Assembly: GCA_023458755.1 (NCBI GenBank)
Contig: JAEWYE010000067.1
Location: 1 to 13,739, forward strand
Length of the DNA: 13,739 nt
Direction of reading: 5' to 3'
DNA from: Bacillota bacterium
GTDB taxonomy: Bacteria > Bacillota > Clostridia > Oscillospirales > Acutalibacteraceae
Shown here in pieces: positions 1 to 6,204 of the stretch. Every line of letters starts with the position of its first letter. Within the stretch, counting starts at the first letter, position 1. Under the pieces are notes generated by a model that had not been told where the DNA came from, searched no databases, and was given only the letters and a program-made list of their open reading frames with translations. The position numbers and the translations under genes were made by a program.

Positions 1-9
1 ATTGTGTTC

Positions 10-92
10 ATAGCGAATAGGATTCCTTTCTGTGCCGTTTTGTGTGGTAACTTAACTGTAACACAGACTTTTCCTATTCGCTATCTTTTTTT
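10..92 (+). terminator. Long inverted repeat followed by T-tract, possible terminator or leader structure
   Basis: Bases 10-22 (ATAGCGAATAGGA) are perfectly complementary to 72-84, and 86-92 is a run of seven T. Inside the 49-nt loop, TCTGTG at 29-34 can pair with CACAGA at 62-67, giving a two-tier hairpin. It lies upstream of the murE promoter, so it most simply ends the transcript of a gene left of the window. The large loop is unusual for a plain terminator, so another structured RNA role is possible. Confidence 0.45.
46..62 (+). promoter_or_regulatory. Near-match WalR-type direct repeat upstream of murE
   Basis: GGTAAC (46-51), five bases, then TGTAAC (57-62) matches the Bacillus subtilis WalR (YycF) operator TGTWAH-N5-TGTWAH with one mismatch in the first base. 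Two further TGTAAY hexamers lie at 100-105 and 114-119, but their spacing is N8 and not the canonical N5. The site is about 95 bp upstream of the murE -35 box and lies inside the inverted-repeat loop, so a role is speculative. Confidence 0.25.
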
Positions 93-155
93 CACTTATT
101 GTAACGCATCAATTGTAATCCTACAGAGCGAAATCCTGCCTTTGATTGTTTCAGA

Positions 156-184
156 TTGACATCGGGTAGGCTTTATTGTATCAT
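156..184 (+). promoter_or_regulatory. Sigma-A promoter of murE-murF
   Basis: TTGACA (156-161, perfect -35), a 17-bp spacer and TATCAT (179-184, 5/6 to the -10 consensus). Transcription would start near 191, giving a 5' leader of about 24 nt before the chosen murE start. Confidence 0.85.
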
Positions 185-202
185 CAATATATCTATTGAT
201 TT

Positions 203-207
203 GGAGG
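203..207 (+). promoter_or_regulatory. Ribosome binding site that decides the murE start
   Basis: GGAGG ends one base before the ATG at 209 but seven bases before the in-frame ATG at 215. Normal Shine-Dalgarno spacing favours 215. Confidence 0.7.
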
Positions 208-214
208 CATGAAC

Positions 215-1672
215 ATGCAATGTAAGGACTTATTGGCTGGTTTAGAGTATTCCTGTCCTGATAGCTTGGACGTTGAAATAACAGATATTATCTATGATTC
301 CCGCAAAGTGAAACCGGGCTGTGCGTTTGTTTGCCTGCGCGGTTCCAGCGTTGACAGTCACAGCTTTGCCGAACAGGCCGCTCATGACGGTGCTGCGGTT
401 ATTGTTGCGGAAGAGCCGGTCGAATCCGGTGCTCCCGTTGTGCTTGTAAAAGATACCCGCTACGCTTTGGCGGTACTTTCTTCTGCATATTTCGGTCATC
501 CAGCTGAAAAACTGAAGGTTGTCGGCTTAACCGGCACAAAGGGCAAGACCACGACTTCCTATATGATTCGTTCTATTCTGGAATCCGCGGGTATCAAGAC
601 GGGATTAATCGGTACTATCGGTGCGGTAATCGGTGACAACGTCATCGCTACCAATAATACTACTCCCGAATCCTATGAGGTTCAGCATTTTCTGCGTATG
701 ATGGTTGATGAAGGCTGCAAATGCGCGGTTATCGAAGCGTCCTCTATCGGATTAAAAAATCACCGCACAGCCGGATTCACCTTTGATATTGGCTTGTTTA
801 CCAATTTTTCACCCGACCATATCGGCGGCAGCGAACACGCGAGCATGGAAGAATATATGCAGTGCAAAAATATGCTCTTCCGCCAATGCAAAATCGGTGT
901 TATCAATATTGACGATGAAAACTGGCAGGGCATTACAAAAAATCATACCTGCACGCTTGAAACCTATGGATTTTCAAAGGATGCCGTCCTGCGCGCACAG
1001 AATGACCGCCTGCTTTCCCGTCCCGGCTATGTTGGCGTGCATTTTGAGCTTTGCGGCGAACTGAACTTTGACGTGGATGTGGATATTCCGGGAAAATTCA
1101 GCGTATATAATGCGCTTGCCGCAGTCGCCGTCTGCCGTCACTTTGGTGTTTCACAACAGGCGATTACCGACGGCCTGAATACAGTTAAAGTAAAGGGCAG
1201 GGTTGAGCCGGTTGCGGTTCCGGGCAATTATACCCTGCTGATTGACTATGCCCATAATGCTGTAAGTATGGAAAATATCCTCTCGACCCTGCGTGAATAT
1301 CACCCGAACCGCCTGATTTGTCTGTTTGGCGCGGGCGGCAATCGAGCACGTTCCCGCCGCTATGAGATGGGTGAGGTGTCCGGTAATATGGCGGATTTGT
1401 CCGTTATTACCGCTGATAATTCGCGCTTTGAGGACGTTATGGATATCATCGCCGATATTAAAGTCGGCATGGCGAAAACAAAAGGCGAGTATATTGTGAT
1501 ACCGGATCGCAAAGAAGCAATCAAATATTGTATAGAAAATGCGCAGGACGGCGATATCGTTGTGCTGGCGGGTAAAGGACACGAAGATTATCAGGAAATC
1601 AAAGGGGTTAAATATCCGTTTGACGAGCGTGTTGTAATTGCCGATATCTTAAAAGAAATAAAGAAGGCTTAA
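215..1672 (+). CDS. murE: MurE-family UDP-MurNAc-tripeptide synthetase (Mur ligase)
   Basis: Cytoplasmic ATP-dependent ligase adding the third stem-peptide residue (meso-diaminopimelate or L-lysine) to UDP-MurNAc-L-Ala-D-Glu. At 485 residues it has the usual family length. An N-terminal UDP-binding domain (about 1-100) is followed by the ATPase domain with the P-loop GTKGKTTT (residues 107-114), TTPE shortly after, and the C-terminal domain. The third-residue pocket motif DNPR of meso-DAP enzymes reads DNSR (401-404). GKGHEDYQ (453-460), shared with E. coli MurE, is intact. Retained Arg and the GKGHE motif suggest meso-DAP, but this is inference. The central domain is atypical: SSIGL replaces the usual SSHAL and SPDHIG (199-204) replaces the usual S/T-x-DHLD. 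This resembles a clostridial MurE-like lineage I recall rather than the Bacillus type. ATG 215 is preferred over 209 because of ribosome binding site spacing. murF starts 4 nt after the stop, so the two genes form one operon. Confidence 0.9.
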   Translation: MQCKDLLAGLEYSCPDSLDVEITDIIYDSRKVKPGCAFVCLRGSSVDSHSFAEQAAHDGAAVIVAEEPVESGAPVVLVKDTRYALAVLSSAYFGHPAEKLKVVGLTGTKGKTTTSYMIRSILESAGIKTGLIGTIGAVIGDNVIATNNTTPESYEVQHFLRMMVDEGCKCAVIEASSIGLKNHRTAGFTFDIGLFTNFSPDHIGGSEHASMEEYMQCKNMLFRQCKIGVINIDDENWQGITKNHTCTLETYGFSKDAVLRAQNDRLLSRPGYVGVHFELCGELNFDVDVDIPGKFSVYNALAAVAVCRHFGVSQQAITDGLNTVKVKGRVEPVAVPGNYTLLIDYAHNAVSMENILSTLREYHPNRLICLFGAGGNRARSRRYEMGEVSGNMADLSVITADNSRFEDVMDIIADIKVGMAKTKGEYIVIPDRKEAIKYCIENAQDGDIVVLAGKGHEDYQEIKGVKYPFDERVVIADILKEIKKA

Positions 1673-1676
1673 TGCT

Positions 1677-3041
1677 ATGGAAATGTTAGTTCGCGAGATT
1701 GTAAAAGCCTGTCAGGGCAAACTGCTCTGCGGCGATGAAAACGCCGTGATTCGTTCCGTGAGTACGGACAGCCGAAAAATTGATTCGGGTACGCTGTTTG
1801 TACCGATTAAAGGCGAACGTACCGACGCGCATGTTTACATTGCTTCGACTTTTGAAAAAGGCGCGGCTGCGGCACTCACACAGGAACATGATACTATGCA
1901 GGATACGCACGCGTGGATACGGGTGGATGATACACAAACCGCGCTTCAACAAATTGCGGCTGCCTACCGCGCACAGTTTGATATACCGGTTGTCGGTATC
2001 ACCGGAAGTGTGGGGAAAACCACAACCAAAGAAATGGTAGCATTAGCGCTTTCTTCCGAACTTAACATTATGTATACGCAGGGGAACTTCAACAGCCAAA
2101 TCGGTTTGCCGCTTACCATGTTTCAGTTAACGCCGGAACACCAGGCCGCGGTTATTGAAATGGGAATGAGTGATTTCGGTGAAATGGGGCGCCTTGCGCA
2201 GATTGCTGCACCAAGCTGTGCTGTTATGACCAATATTGGAATTTCTCATATTGAGCAGCTTAAAACGCAGGAAAACATCATGGAGGAAAAACTTCACATT
2301 ACTGACCGGTTCCATGAAGATTCCACTTTGTTTTTAAACGGCGATGATGAGCATTTGGCAAGCCTGAAAGGCAAATTTTCTTTTCAAACAGTTTTCTTCG
2401 GCACCAAGCCATGGTGCGATTATTGCGCACAAAATATTGTGTCGGATGGCTGCAGCACAGCGTTTACCCTTGTTACCGCAAAAGAGAGCGAACAGGTCGT
2501 TCTTCCGGCCCTCGGAATACACAATGTATTGAATGCGCTTGCGGCGATTGCGGTTGCAAACAGTTTTGGTATCGCCAGTAAAAAGGCAATTGCGGCATTG
2601 GAAAAGTATCAGCCGCTTGCCATGCGGCAGCAAATACACCATGTTCACGGTATTACGGTAATTGATGATTCTTACAACGCAAGTCCGGATTCTATGGTAA
2701 GCAGTCTGAATGTTCTGTGCGGACTAAAGAACTCCGGCAAAAGTATTGCGGTGTTGGCCGATATGTTAGAGCTTGGAGAGCTTTCGGAAAAAGCGCATTT
2801 TGATGTCGGTCAATATTGCGCGAAAGCGGGGGTAGATATACTTATCACCGTGGGTGAGCGCGCGGAGCGGATTGCCGAAGGTACTCGTTCACAAAACAAT
2901 GACGCGGAATGTTATGTTTGCCAGAGTAATGAACAGGCAACCGGTAAGCTGCATGAGCTTATACGCGAAGGCGACGCGGTTTTGGTGAAAGGTTCACGCG
3001 GCATGCACACAGACGAGATTGTAAAGGCTTTGTTACAATAA
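1677..3041 (+). CDS. murF: UDP-MurNAc-tripeptide--D-Ala-D-Ala ligase (MurF)
   Basis: ATP-dependent cytoplasmic ligase that joins D-Ala-D-Ala to UDP-MurNAc-tripeptide, the last soluble step before MraY. It is 454 residues, full length for MurF. Visible motifs in order are an N-terminal MurF-type domain with STDSRK, the P-loop GSVGKTT (110-116), the NFNSQIGLPLT segment, EMGMSDFGEM, MTNIGISHIE with the metal/carbamate-region residues, GIHNVLNALAA, DDSYNASPDSM, LADMLELGE and the C-terminal VLVKGSRGMHTDEIV. All are conserved. The start at 1677 has GAAGG about 10 bases upstream, within the end of murE, which suggests translational coupling. A strong hairpin terminator follows the stop, so mraY and murD do not follow as they do in a classical dcw cluster. 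Confidence in identity is high. Confidence 0.96.
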   Translation: MEMLVREIVKACQGKLLCGDENAVIRSVSTDSRKIDSGTLFVPIKGERTDAHVYIASTFEKGAAAALTQEHDTMQDTHAWIRVDDTQTALQQIAAAYRAQFDIPVVGITGSVGKTTTKEMVALALSSELNIMYTQGNFNSQIGLPLTMFQLTPEHQAAVIEMGMSDFGEMGRLAQIAAPSCAVMTNIGISHIEQLKTQENIMEEKLHITDRFHEDSTLFLNGDDEHLASLKGKFSFQTVFFGTKPWCDYCAQNIVSDGCSTAFTLVTAKESEQVVLPALGIHNVLNALAAIAVANSFGIASKKAIAALEKYQPLAMRQQIHHVHGITVIDDSYNASPDSMVSSLNVLCGLKNSGKSIAVLADMLELGELSEKAHFDVGQYCAKAGVDILITVGERAERIAEGTRSQNNDAECYVCQSNEQATGKLHELIREGDAVLVKGSRGMHTDEIVKALLQ

Positions 3042-3059
3042 TAATATATTTTGTATCTT

Positions 3060-3090
3060 AAGGAACAGGTTTGGCGCCTGTTCCTTTTTT
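3060..3090 (+). terminator. Rho-independent terminator after murF
   Basis: AAGGAACAGG (3060-3069) pairs perfectly with CCTGTTCCTT (3077-3086) around a 7-nt loop, and T-rich sequence runs to 3090. It lies 18 nt after the murF stop. Confidence 0.93.
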
Positions 3091-3319
3091 GTGTGTAATT
3101 ATCATTTGTGTATTTTAAGGGTAAGGGGTGAAGCTTCTAGATTGCCAATCTTAATCCCTGAACGCGTTTGTTTTGTGATGCTTGTTCCCAAAGATAAAGC
3201 CCTAATAAAAATGACAGCAGCGTAACGGTAAGTAACAAGTTAAAAACAGCATACTGGTTGTTCTGTAACAAAAACAGTAAAATATACGTAAAATATTATG
3301 AATAATTTAATAAAAACGC
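3091..3319. other. AT-rich intergenic spacer with a hydrophobic minus-strand frame
   Basis: No convincing gene lies between the murF terminator and the hydrolase control region. The minus strand carries one uninterrupted frame of 52 codons (3295 down to the stop at 3137-3139). It encodes two Leu-rich hydrophobic stretches and then a basic end (QNKRVQGLRLAI). It has no ATG and no ribosome binding site, so it could be the decayed tail of a membrane-protein gene or chance in AT-rich DNA. Confidence 0.4.
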
Positions 3320-3348
3320 TTGTACTTTTCATTCTTTTGTGATAAACT
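3320..3348 (+). promoter_or_regulatory. Candidate promoter of the NlpC/P60 hydrolase gene
   Basis: TTGTAC (3320-3325), a 17-bp spacer and TAAACT (3343-3348) give a modest sigma-A match (3/6 and 4/6). An overlapping alternative is TG at 3338-3339 with GATAAA at 3341-3346. The -10 abuts the first WalR-type hexamer. Placement is uncertain. Confidence 0.35.
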
Positions 3349-3395
3349 GTAATCAATTTGTTACTATTGTAATTTTGTTGTAATTAACACGTAAC
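3348..3395 (+). promoter_or_regulatory. Array of WalR (YycF)-type operator repeats
   Basis: Hexamers TGTAAT (3348), TGTTAC (3359), TGTAAT (3368), TGTAAT (3379) and CGTAAC (3390) all run on the + strand. 3348/3359 and 3368/3379 are two exact matches to the WalR consensus TGTWAH-N5-TGTWAH, and 3390 continues the 11-bp phase with one mismatch. WalR is known to control wall hydrolase genes in Bacilli, and the downstream gene is such a hydrolase. The array begins at the candidate -10 and ends 29 bp before the start codon, so it could repress that promoter or activate one I did not place. Confidence 0.65.
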
Positions 3396-3424
3396 CCTTT
3401 TGGAAATTCAGTAGGAGGCGCATC

Positions 3425-4645
3425 ATGAAAAAGGCACTCACTTCCATCATTAGTGTGGTACTTCTCATTATTGGGTTTACAGTATGTGTTTCTTTTCATG
3501 GTGGTGTACAGACTCAGGCCGCGGGGACCAAAACCGGAGTAGGCTTGGCGGAACACGCGTTAAAAGCCTATAACACCGGCTGGAAGTATTCTTATGGTGC
3601 TTACGGTCAAATAAGCGGCGGTACCCGTATCAGTGACTGCGCCGGACTTATCAAAGCCTATTTATGGTGGACAAACGACAGCAGTAATCCAAGAGCCGGT
3701 TCGGTTGCGGTTGGCGGCGGCGCAAGTTCTATGCTGAATTCCGCTTCTGTAAAAGGAACAATTAATTATTCCAATCCTTCTTCGTTGCCCAGAATACATG
3801 GTTTAATTCTCTATCAGCCGGGTCATGTGGGCGTTTATATTGGCAACAATACCGCTGTTGATAACCGCGATTACGGTTATAACATAAAAAAAGAACCTGT
3901 TTTTGGGCGCGCCAGAATTAAATGGACCATGTGGTTCAAACTTCCGCAAATTAATTACCCAACAACAGGCTGGGCAACGTTTAACGGTCAAACTTATTAT
4001 TATGAAAACGGACAATATGTCGTCAGTACAACCAGAACGATAGGTGGCAAAACATACAGTTTTGGAGCAAATGGCGTGGTCAGCGGGAGTGCTCCCGCAA
4101 CGGTAACCAACACGACAACAGCATCCGTCACAAAATCCTACGCGGCTAGCGCATCCAAAGTTTCGGCTTCGAAAGCGACGGCAAGCAAAGCAGCGGCGGA
4201 TAAAAAAGCAGCAGAGGCCAAGGCTGCCGCATCAAAGGCAGCGGCTTCAAAAGCGGCAGCAGCAAAACTGGCTGCGGATCAGGCGAAGGCAGCATCACAG
4301 GCAGCACTTGCTTCCTCACAGGCGGAAGCTGACCGTCAAAACGCGGCGCTTGCATCAACAGGGGCGACGGTAAGCAGCCAATCACCGGTTGTTTCTTTAA
4401 CGGATGAAGTAATCCCGCAGGCTGCGGCTCCCGCTCTTGCGCAAACAGAACAGAAGCCAGCAAATACGGACAGCAGCTGCGCAATTATCATTGCTATTCT
4501 GGCCGTTATTTTAAGCGGATCAATCGTTTTTGAAAGAAAGCTGAACAAGCTGATTCAAACAAAAAGATATGTTCCCGAACATGACATGGTGTTTCAAAGA
4601 GTAAGCCATTATATAAAGAGCAGAAAACTGTTTATTAAAAAATAA
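3425..4645 (+). CDS. Secreted, C-terminally anchored NlpC/P60-like peptidoglycan hydrolase
   Basis: Probable cysteine peptidase cleaving peptidoglycan stem peptides at the cell surface, 406 residues. The order is a signal peptide (about 1-33, basic start, hydrophobic core, TQAAG), an NlpC/P60-like catalytic domain (about 37-178) with Cys72 in SDCAGL and His134 in PGHVGVYIG, and two choline/cell-wall-binding type repeats (about 182-222: GW..NG..YYYENGQY and IGGKTYSFGANG). An Ala/Ser/Lys-rich, probably helical stalk (about 237-310) follows, then a Pro/Gln-rich linker, a transmembrane helix (about 352-369) and a basic 37-residue tail. The likely result is a hydrolase held at the membrane with its catalytic end in the wall. 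AGGAGG at 3413-3418 lies 6 nt before the ATG. The gene is monocistronic between its control region and a strong terminator. The hydrolase fold is inferred from the Cys and His motifs; the third catalytic residue is not certain. Confidence 0.82.
   Translation: MKKALTSIISVVLLIIGFTVCVSFHGGVQTQAAGTKTGVGLAEHALKAYNTGWKYSYGAYGQISGGTRISDCAGLIKAYLWWTNDSSNPRAGSVAVGGGASSMLNSASVKGTINYSNPSSLPRIHGLILYQPGHVGVYIGNNTAVDNRDYGYNIKKEPVFGRARIKWTMWFKLPQINYPTTGWATFNGQTYYYENGQYVVSTTRTIGGKTYSFGANGVVSGSAPATVTNTTTASVTKSYAASASKVSASKATASKAAADKKAAEAKAAASKAAASKAAAAKLAADQAKAASQAALASSQAEADRQNAALASTGATVSSQSPVVSLTDEVIPQAAAPALAQTEQKPANTDSSCAIIIAILAVILSGSIVFERKLNKLIQTKRYVPEHDMVFQRVSHYIKSRKLFIKK
4140..4335 (+). repeat. Low-complexity Ala/Ser/Lys codon repeats inside the hydrolase gene
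   Basis: Tandem-like runs of GCA, GCG, TCA and AAA codons encode units such as ASKAAA and AEAKAA. Such DNA can change length by slippage. The encoded stretch has helix-forming composition and probably acts as a spacer between the wall-binding repeats and the membrane anchor. Confidence 0.75.
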
Positions 4646-4661
4646 GAATATGATAGGATAT

Positions 4662-4695
4662 TGCTCCGGTAGTGTTTTGCTGCCGGAGCATTTTT
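4662..4695 (+). terminator. Rho-independent terminator after the hydrolase gene
   Basis: TGCTCCGG (4662-4669) pairs with CCGGAGCA (4683-4690), extended inward by T-G, A-T and G-C pairs to an 11-bp stem with a 7-nt loop, followed by five T. Confidence 0.92.
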
Positions 4696-4847
4696 GCGTC
4701 TATGTCCCTAAGCAATAACTTTCGTAATAAAAACCAATGTAAATCGCGCCATATCCATAAAAATCAAAGAATATTCGTGAAAACAAGAGAAAAATCGACG
4801 AAACTTGATGCTAAATTAAAAAAAGTATGGATTTCATGGAAAATACC
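4696..4847. other. AT-rich intergenic spacer, no feature recognised
   Basis: This lies between the hydrolase terminator and the potA promoter. Both strands show only short frames without ribosome binding sites, and I found no convincing hairpin, operator or RNA gene. Confidence 0.5.
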
Positions 4848-4876
4848 TTGACAAATTCCATTTTTTTCACTATATT
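4848..4876 (+). promoter_or_regulatory. Sigma-A promoter of the potABCD operon
   Basis: TTGACA (4848-4853, perfect), a 17-bp spacer and TATATT (4871-4876, 5/6). The start of transcription would be near 4883, leaving a leader of about 186 nt before potA. Confidence 0.85.
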
Positions 4877-4882
4877 TAATTC

Positions 4883-5068
4883 GTTGCGTTTGCATCTAAG
4901 CGTACGGATGATAGCAATTACCTGTACCAAATTACGGCAGCATTTCATTGCCGCAGTCAGTTTTGATTGCGAAAAATCCTTTGCGGAGGGCAATGGCTTC
5001 GATGCAGCTGGGCTTGCGTTATCGCATAAGGATTAACGTAACTATTTTACCGCAAAGGGGATGCACAT
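4883..5068 (+). promoter_or_regulatory. Structured potA leader that can sequester the ribosome binding site
   Basis: CCTTTGCGG (4978-4986) is perfectly complementary to CCGCAAAGG (5050-5058), which includes most of the potA Shine-Dalgarno AAAGGGG (5054-5060). The same upstream arm can instead pair with CCGCAG (4951-4956, 6 bp with one G-T). CATTGCC (4946-4952) can pair with GGCAATG (4989-4995), and CGGCA (4935-4939) with TGCCG (4949-4953). Other hairpins are GTACGG (4902-4907) with CC-T-GTAC (4921-4927), and TGCG/CGCA at 5015-5026. These pairings are partly exclusive, as in a translational switch. I do not recognise a known riboswitch class. The folding was done by eye. Confidence 0.5.
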
Positions 5069-6202
5069 ATGGAAAACAATTCTATCATATCATTAAAAAA
5101 TATCGCCGTATCATTTGACGGAGAACTCGTGCTGAAGGATTTTAACCTGAACATTCGCGATGGCGAGTTTGTCACGCTGCTTGGCCCTTCCGGCTGCGGA
5201 AAAACAACGACCCTAAGAATCATAGGCGGATTTGTAAAGCCGGATACCGGCGACATCCTTTTTAACGGCAAAACGATTAATAATCTTCCTCCGCATAAAC
5301 GCGAAGTGAATACAATTTTTCAAAAATATGCTCTTTTTCCGCATTTGAATGTTTACGATAATGTGGCTTTTGGTATGCGCGTTCACGGCAAGAGCGAAAG
5401 TCAGATTAAGGCGACAGTAAACGAAATGCTGAAGATGGTCAACCTAAATGGGTTTGCGCATCGGAATGTCAATCTGCTTTCCGGTGGTCAGCAGCAGCGT
5501 GTCGCGATTGCAAGAGCTCTTGCAAACGACCCGAAGGTTTTGCTTCTGGATGAACCGCTCGGTGCGCTCGACCTTAAGCTTCGTAAAGATATGCAGGTGG
5601 AATTGAAGAAAATTCAGCAAAAAACCGGCATCACCTTTGTATTTGTAACACATGACCAGGAAGAGGCACTTTCCATGTCAGATACGGTCGTTGTCATGGA
5701 TAAGGGTGAGATTCAGCAGATCGGTACGCCGCAGGATATTTACAACGAGCCGAAAAATGCGTTTGTTGCGGACTTTATCGGTGAAAGTAATATTTTGGAT
5801 GGTGTGATGAATCAGGATTTCCTTGTAGAATTTGCGGGACACAAATTTGAATGTCTCGATAAAGGCTTTGCACCTATGGAACAGGTGGATGTCGTTATCC
5901 GTCCGGAGGATATTGATGTGGTAGAACCGGATGCCAGCCATATATCCGGTACGGTTACCAGTGTAACCTTTAAAGGCGTGCATTATGAAATTATTGTGGA
6001 TGTGCGCGGATTTAAATGGATGATTCAGTCTACGGATGTTCAGGAAGTCGGCAATAAAATTGGCCTTCTGATTGGGCCGGATGATATCCATATCATGAAA
6101 AAATCTGAGTATTCGGGTACTTTTGGTGATTACAGTTCTTTCAGCGACGAAATGAACGAAGATTTTCAGCCGAAACCGCAAGGTGAGGAGGTTGAGCTGT
6201 AA
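5069..6202 (+). CDS. potA: Spermidine/putrescine ABC transporter ATP-binding protein (PotA)
   Basis: ATPase subunit that powers polyamine import through PotB/PotC; it acts as a dimer on the cytoplasmic face of the membrane. The 377 residues match the family. The nucleotide-binding domain has Walker A GPSGCGKTT (39-47), signature LSGGQQQ (137-143), Walker B LLLDEP with Asp161 and Glu162, and the switch His195 in VTHDQEEAL. A C-terminal TOBE-type regulatory domain (about 240-345) carries VVIRPEDI. The last 30 or so residues form an acidic tail (EEVEL end) not needed for the fold. The start is supported by AAAGGGG 8 nt upstream. potB begins 2 nt after the stop. The substrate assignment rests on the complete potABCD set and on PotD; a related substrate such as another polyamine cannot be excluded. 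Confidence 0.93.
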   Translation: MENNSIISLKNIAVSFDGELVLKDFNLNIRDGEFVTLLGPSGCGKTTTLRIIGGFVKPDTGDILFNGKTINNLPPHKREVNTIFQKYALFPHLNVYDNVAFGMRVHGKSESQIKATVNEMLKMVNLNGFAHRNVNLLSGGQQQRVAIARALANDPKVLLLDEPLGALDLKLRKDMQVELKKIQQKTGITFVFVTHDQEEALSMSDTVVVMDKGEIQQIGTPQDIYNEPKNAFVADFIGESNILDGVMNQDFLVEFAGHKFECLDKGFAPMEQVDVVIRPEDIDVVEPDASHISGTVTSVTFKGVHYEIIVDVRGFKWMIQSTDVQEVGNKIGLLIGPDDIHIMKKSEYSGTFGDYSSFSDEMNEDFQPKPQGEEVEL

Positions 6203-6204
6203 GA

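Noticed and set aside
242..3041. Long antisense and alternate-frame readings inside murE and murF
   Set aside because: They lie entirely within strongly conserved Mur ligase coding sequence, lack ribosome binding sites and show no family resemblance.
4703..4823. Minus-strand frame of about 35 codons, rich in Tyr and Phe
   Set aside because: Short, no start codon with a ribosome binding site, and the composition follows from AT-rich DNA.
4827..5036. 69-codon + strand frame before potA, and its inner ATG at 4908 (42 codons)
   Set aside because: The long form contains the potA promoter, so its first part would not be transcribed. The inner ATG has no ribosome binding site. The region is better explained as a structured leader. 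A leader peptide cannot be fully excluded.
4883..5068. T-box or a standard riboswitch in the potA leader
   Set aside because: I saw no T-box TGGNACCGCG-type antiterminator and no recognisable purine, SAM, cyclic-di-GMP or fluoride consensus, so I left the class open.
4993..5130. Short frame starting ATG 4993 behind GGAGGG and overlapping potA
   Set aside because: GGAGGG ends only 2 nt before the ATG, too close, and the frame runs into potA in another phase with no recognisable product.
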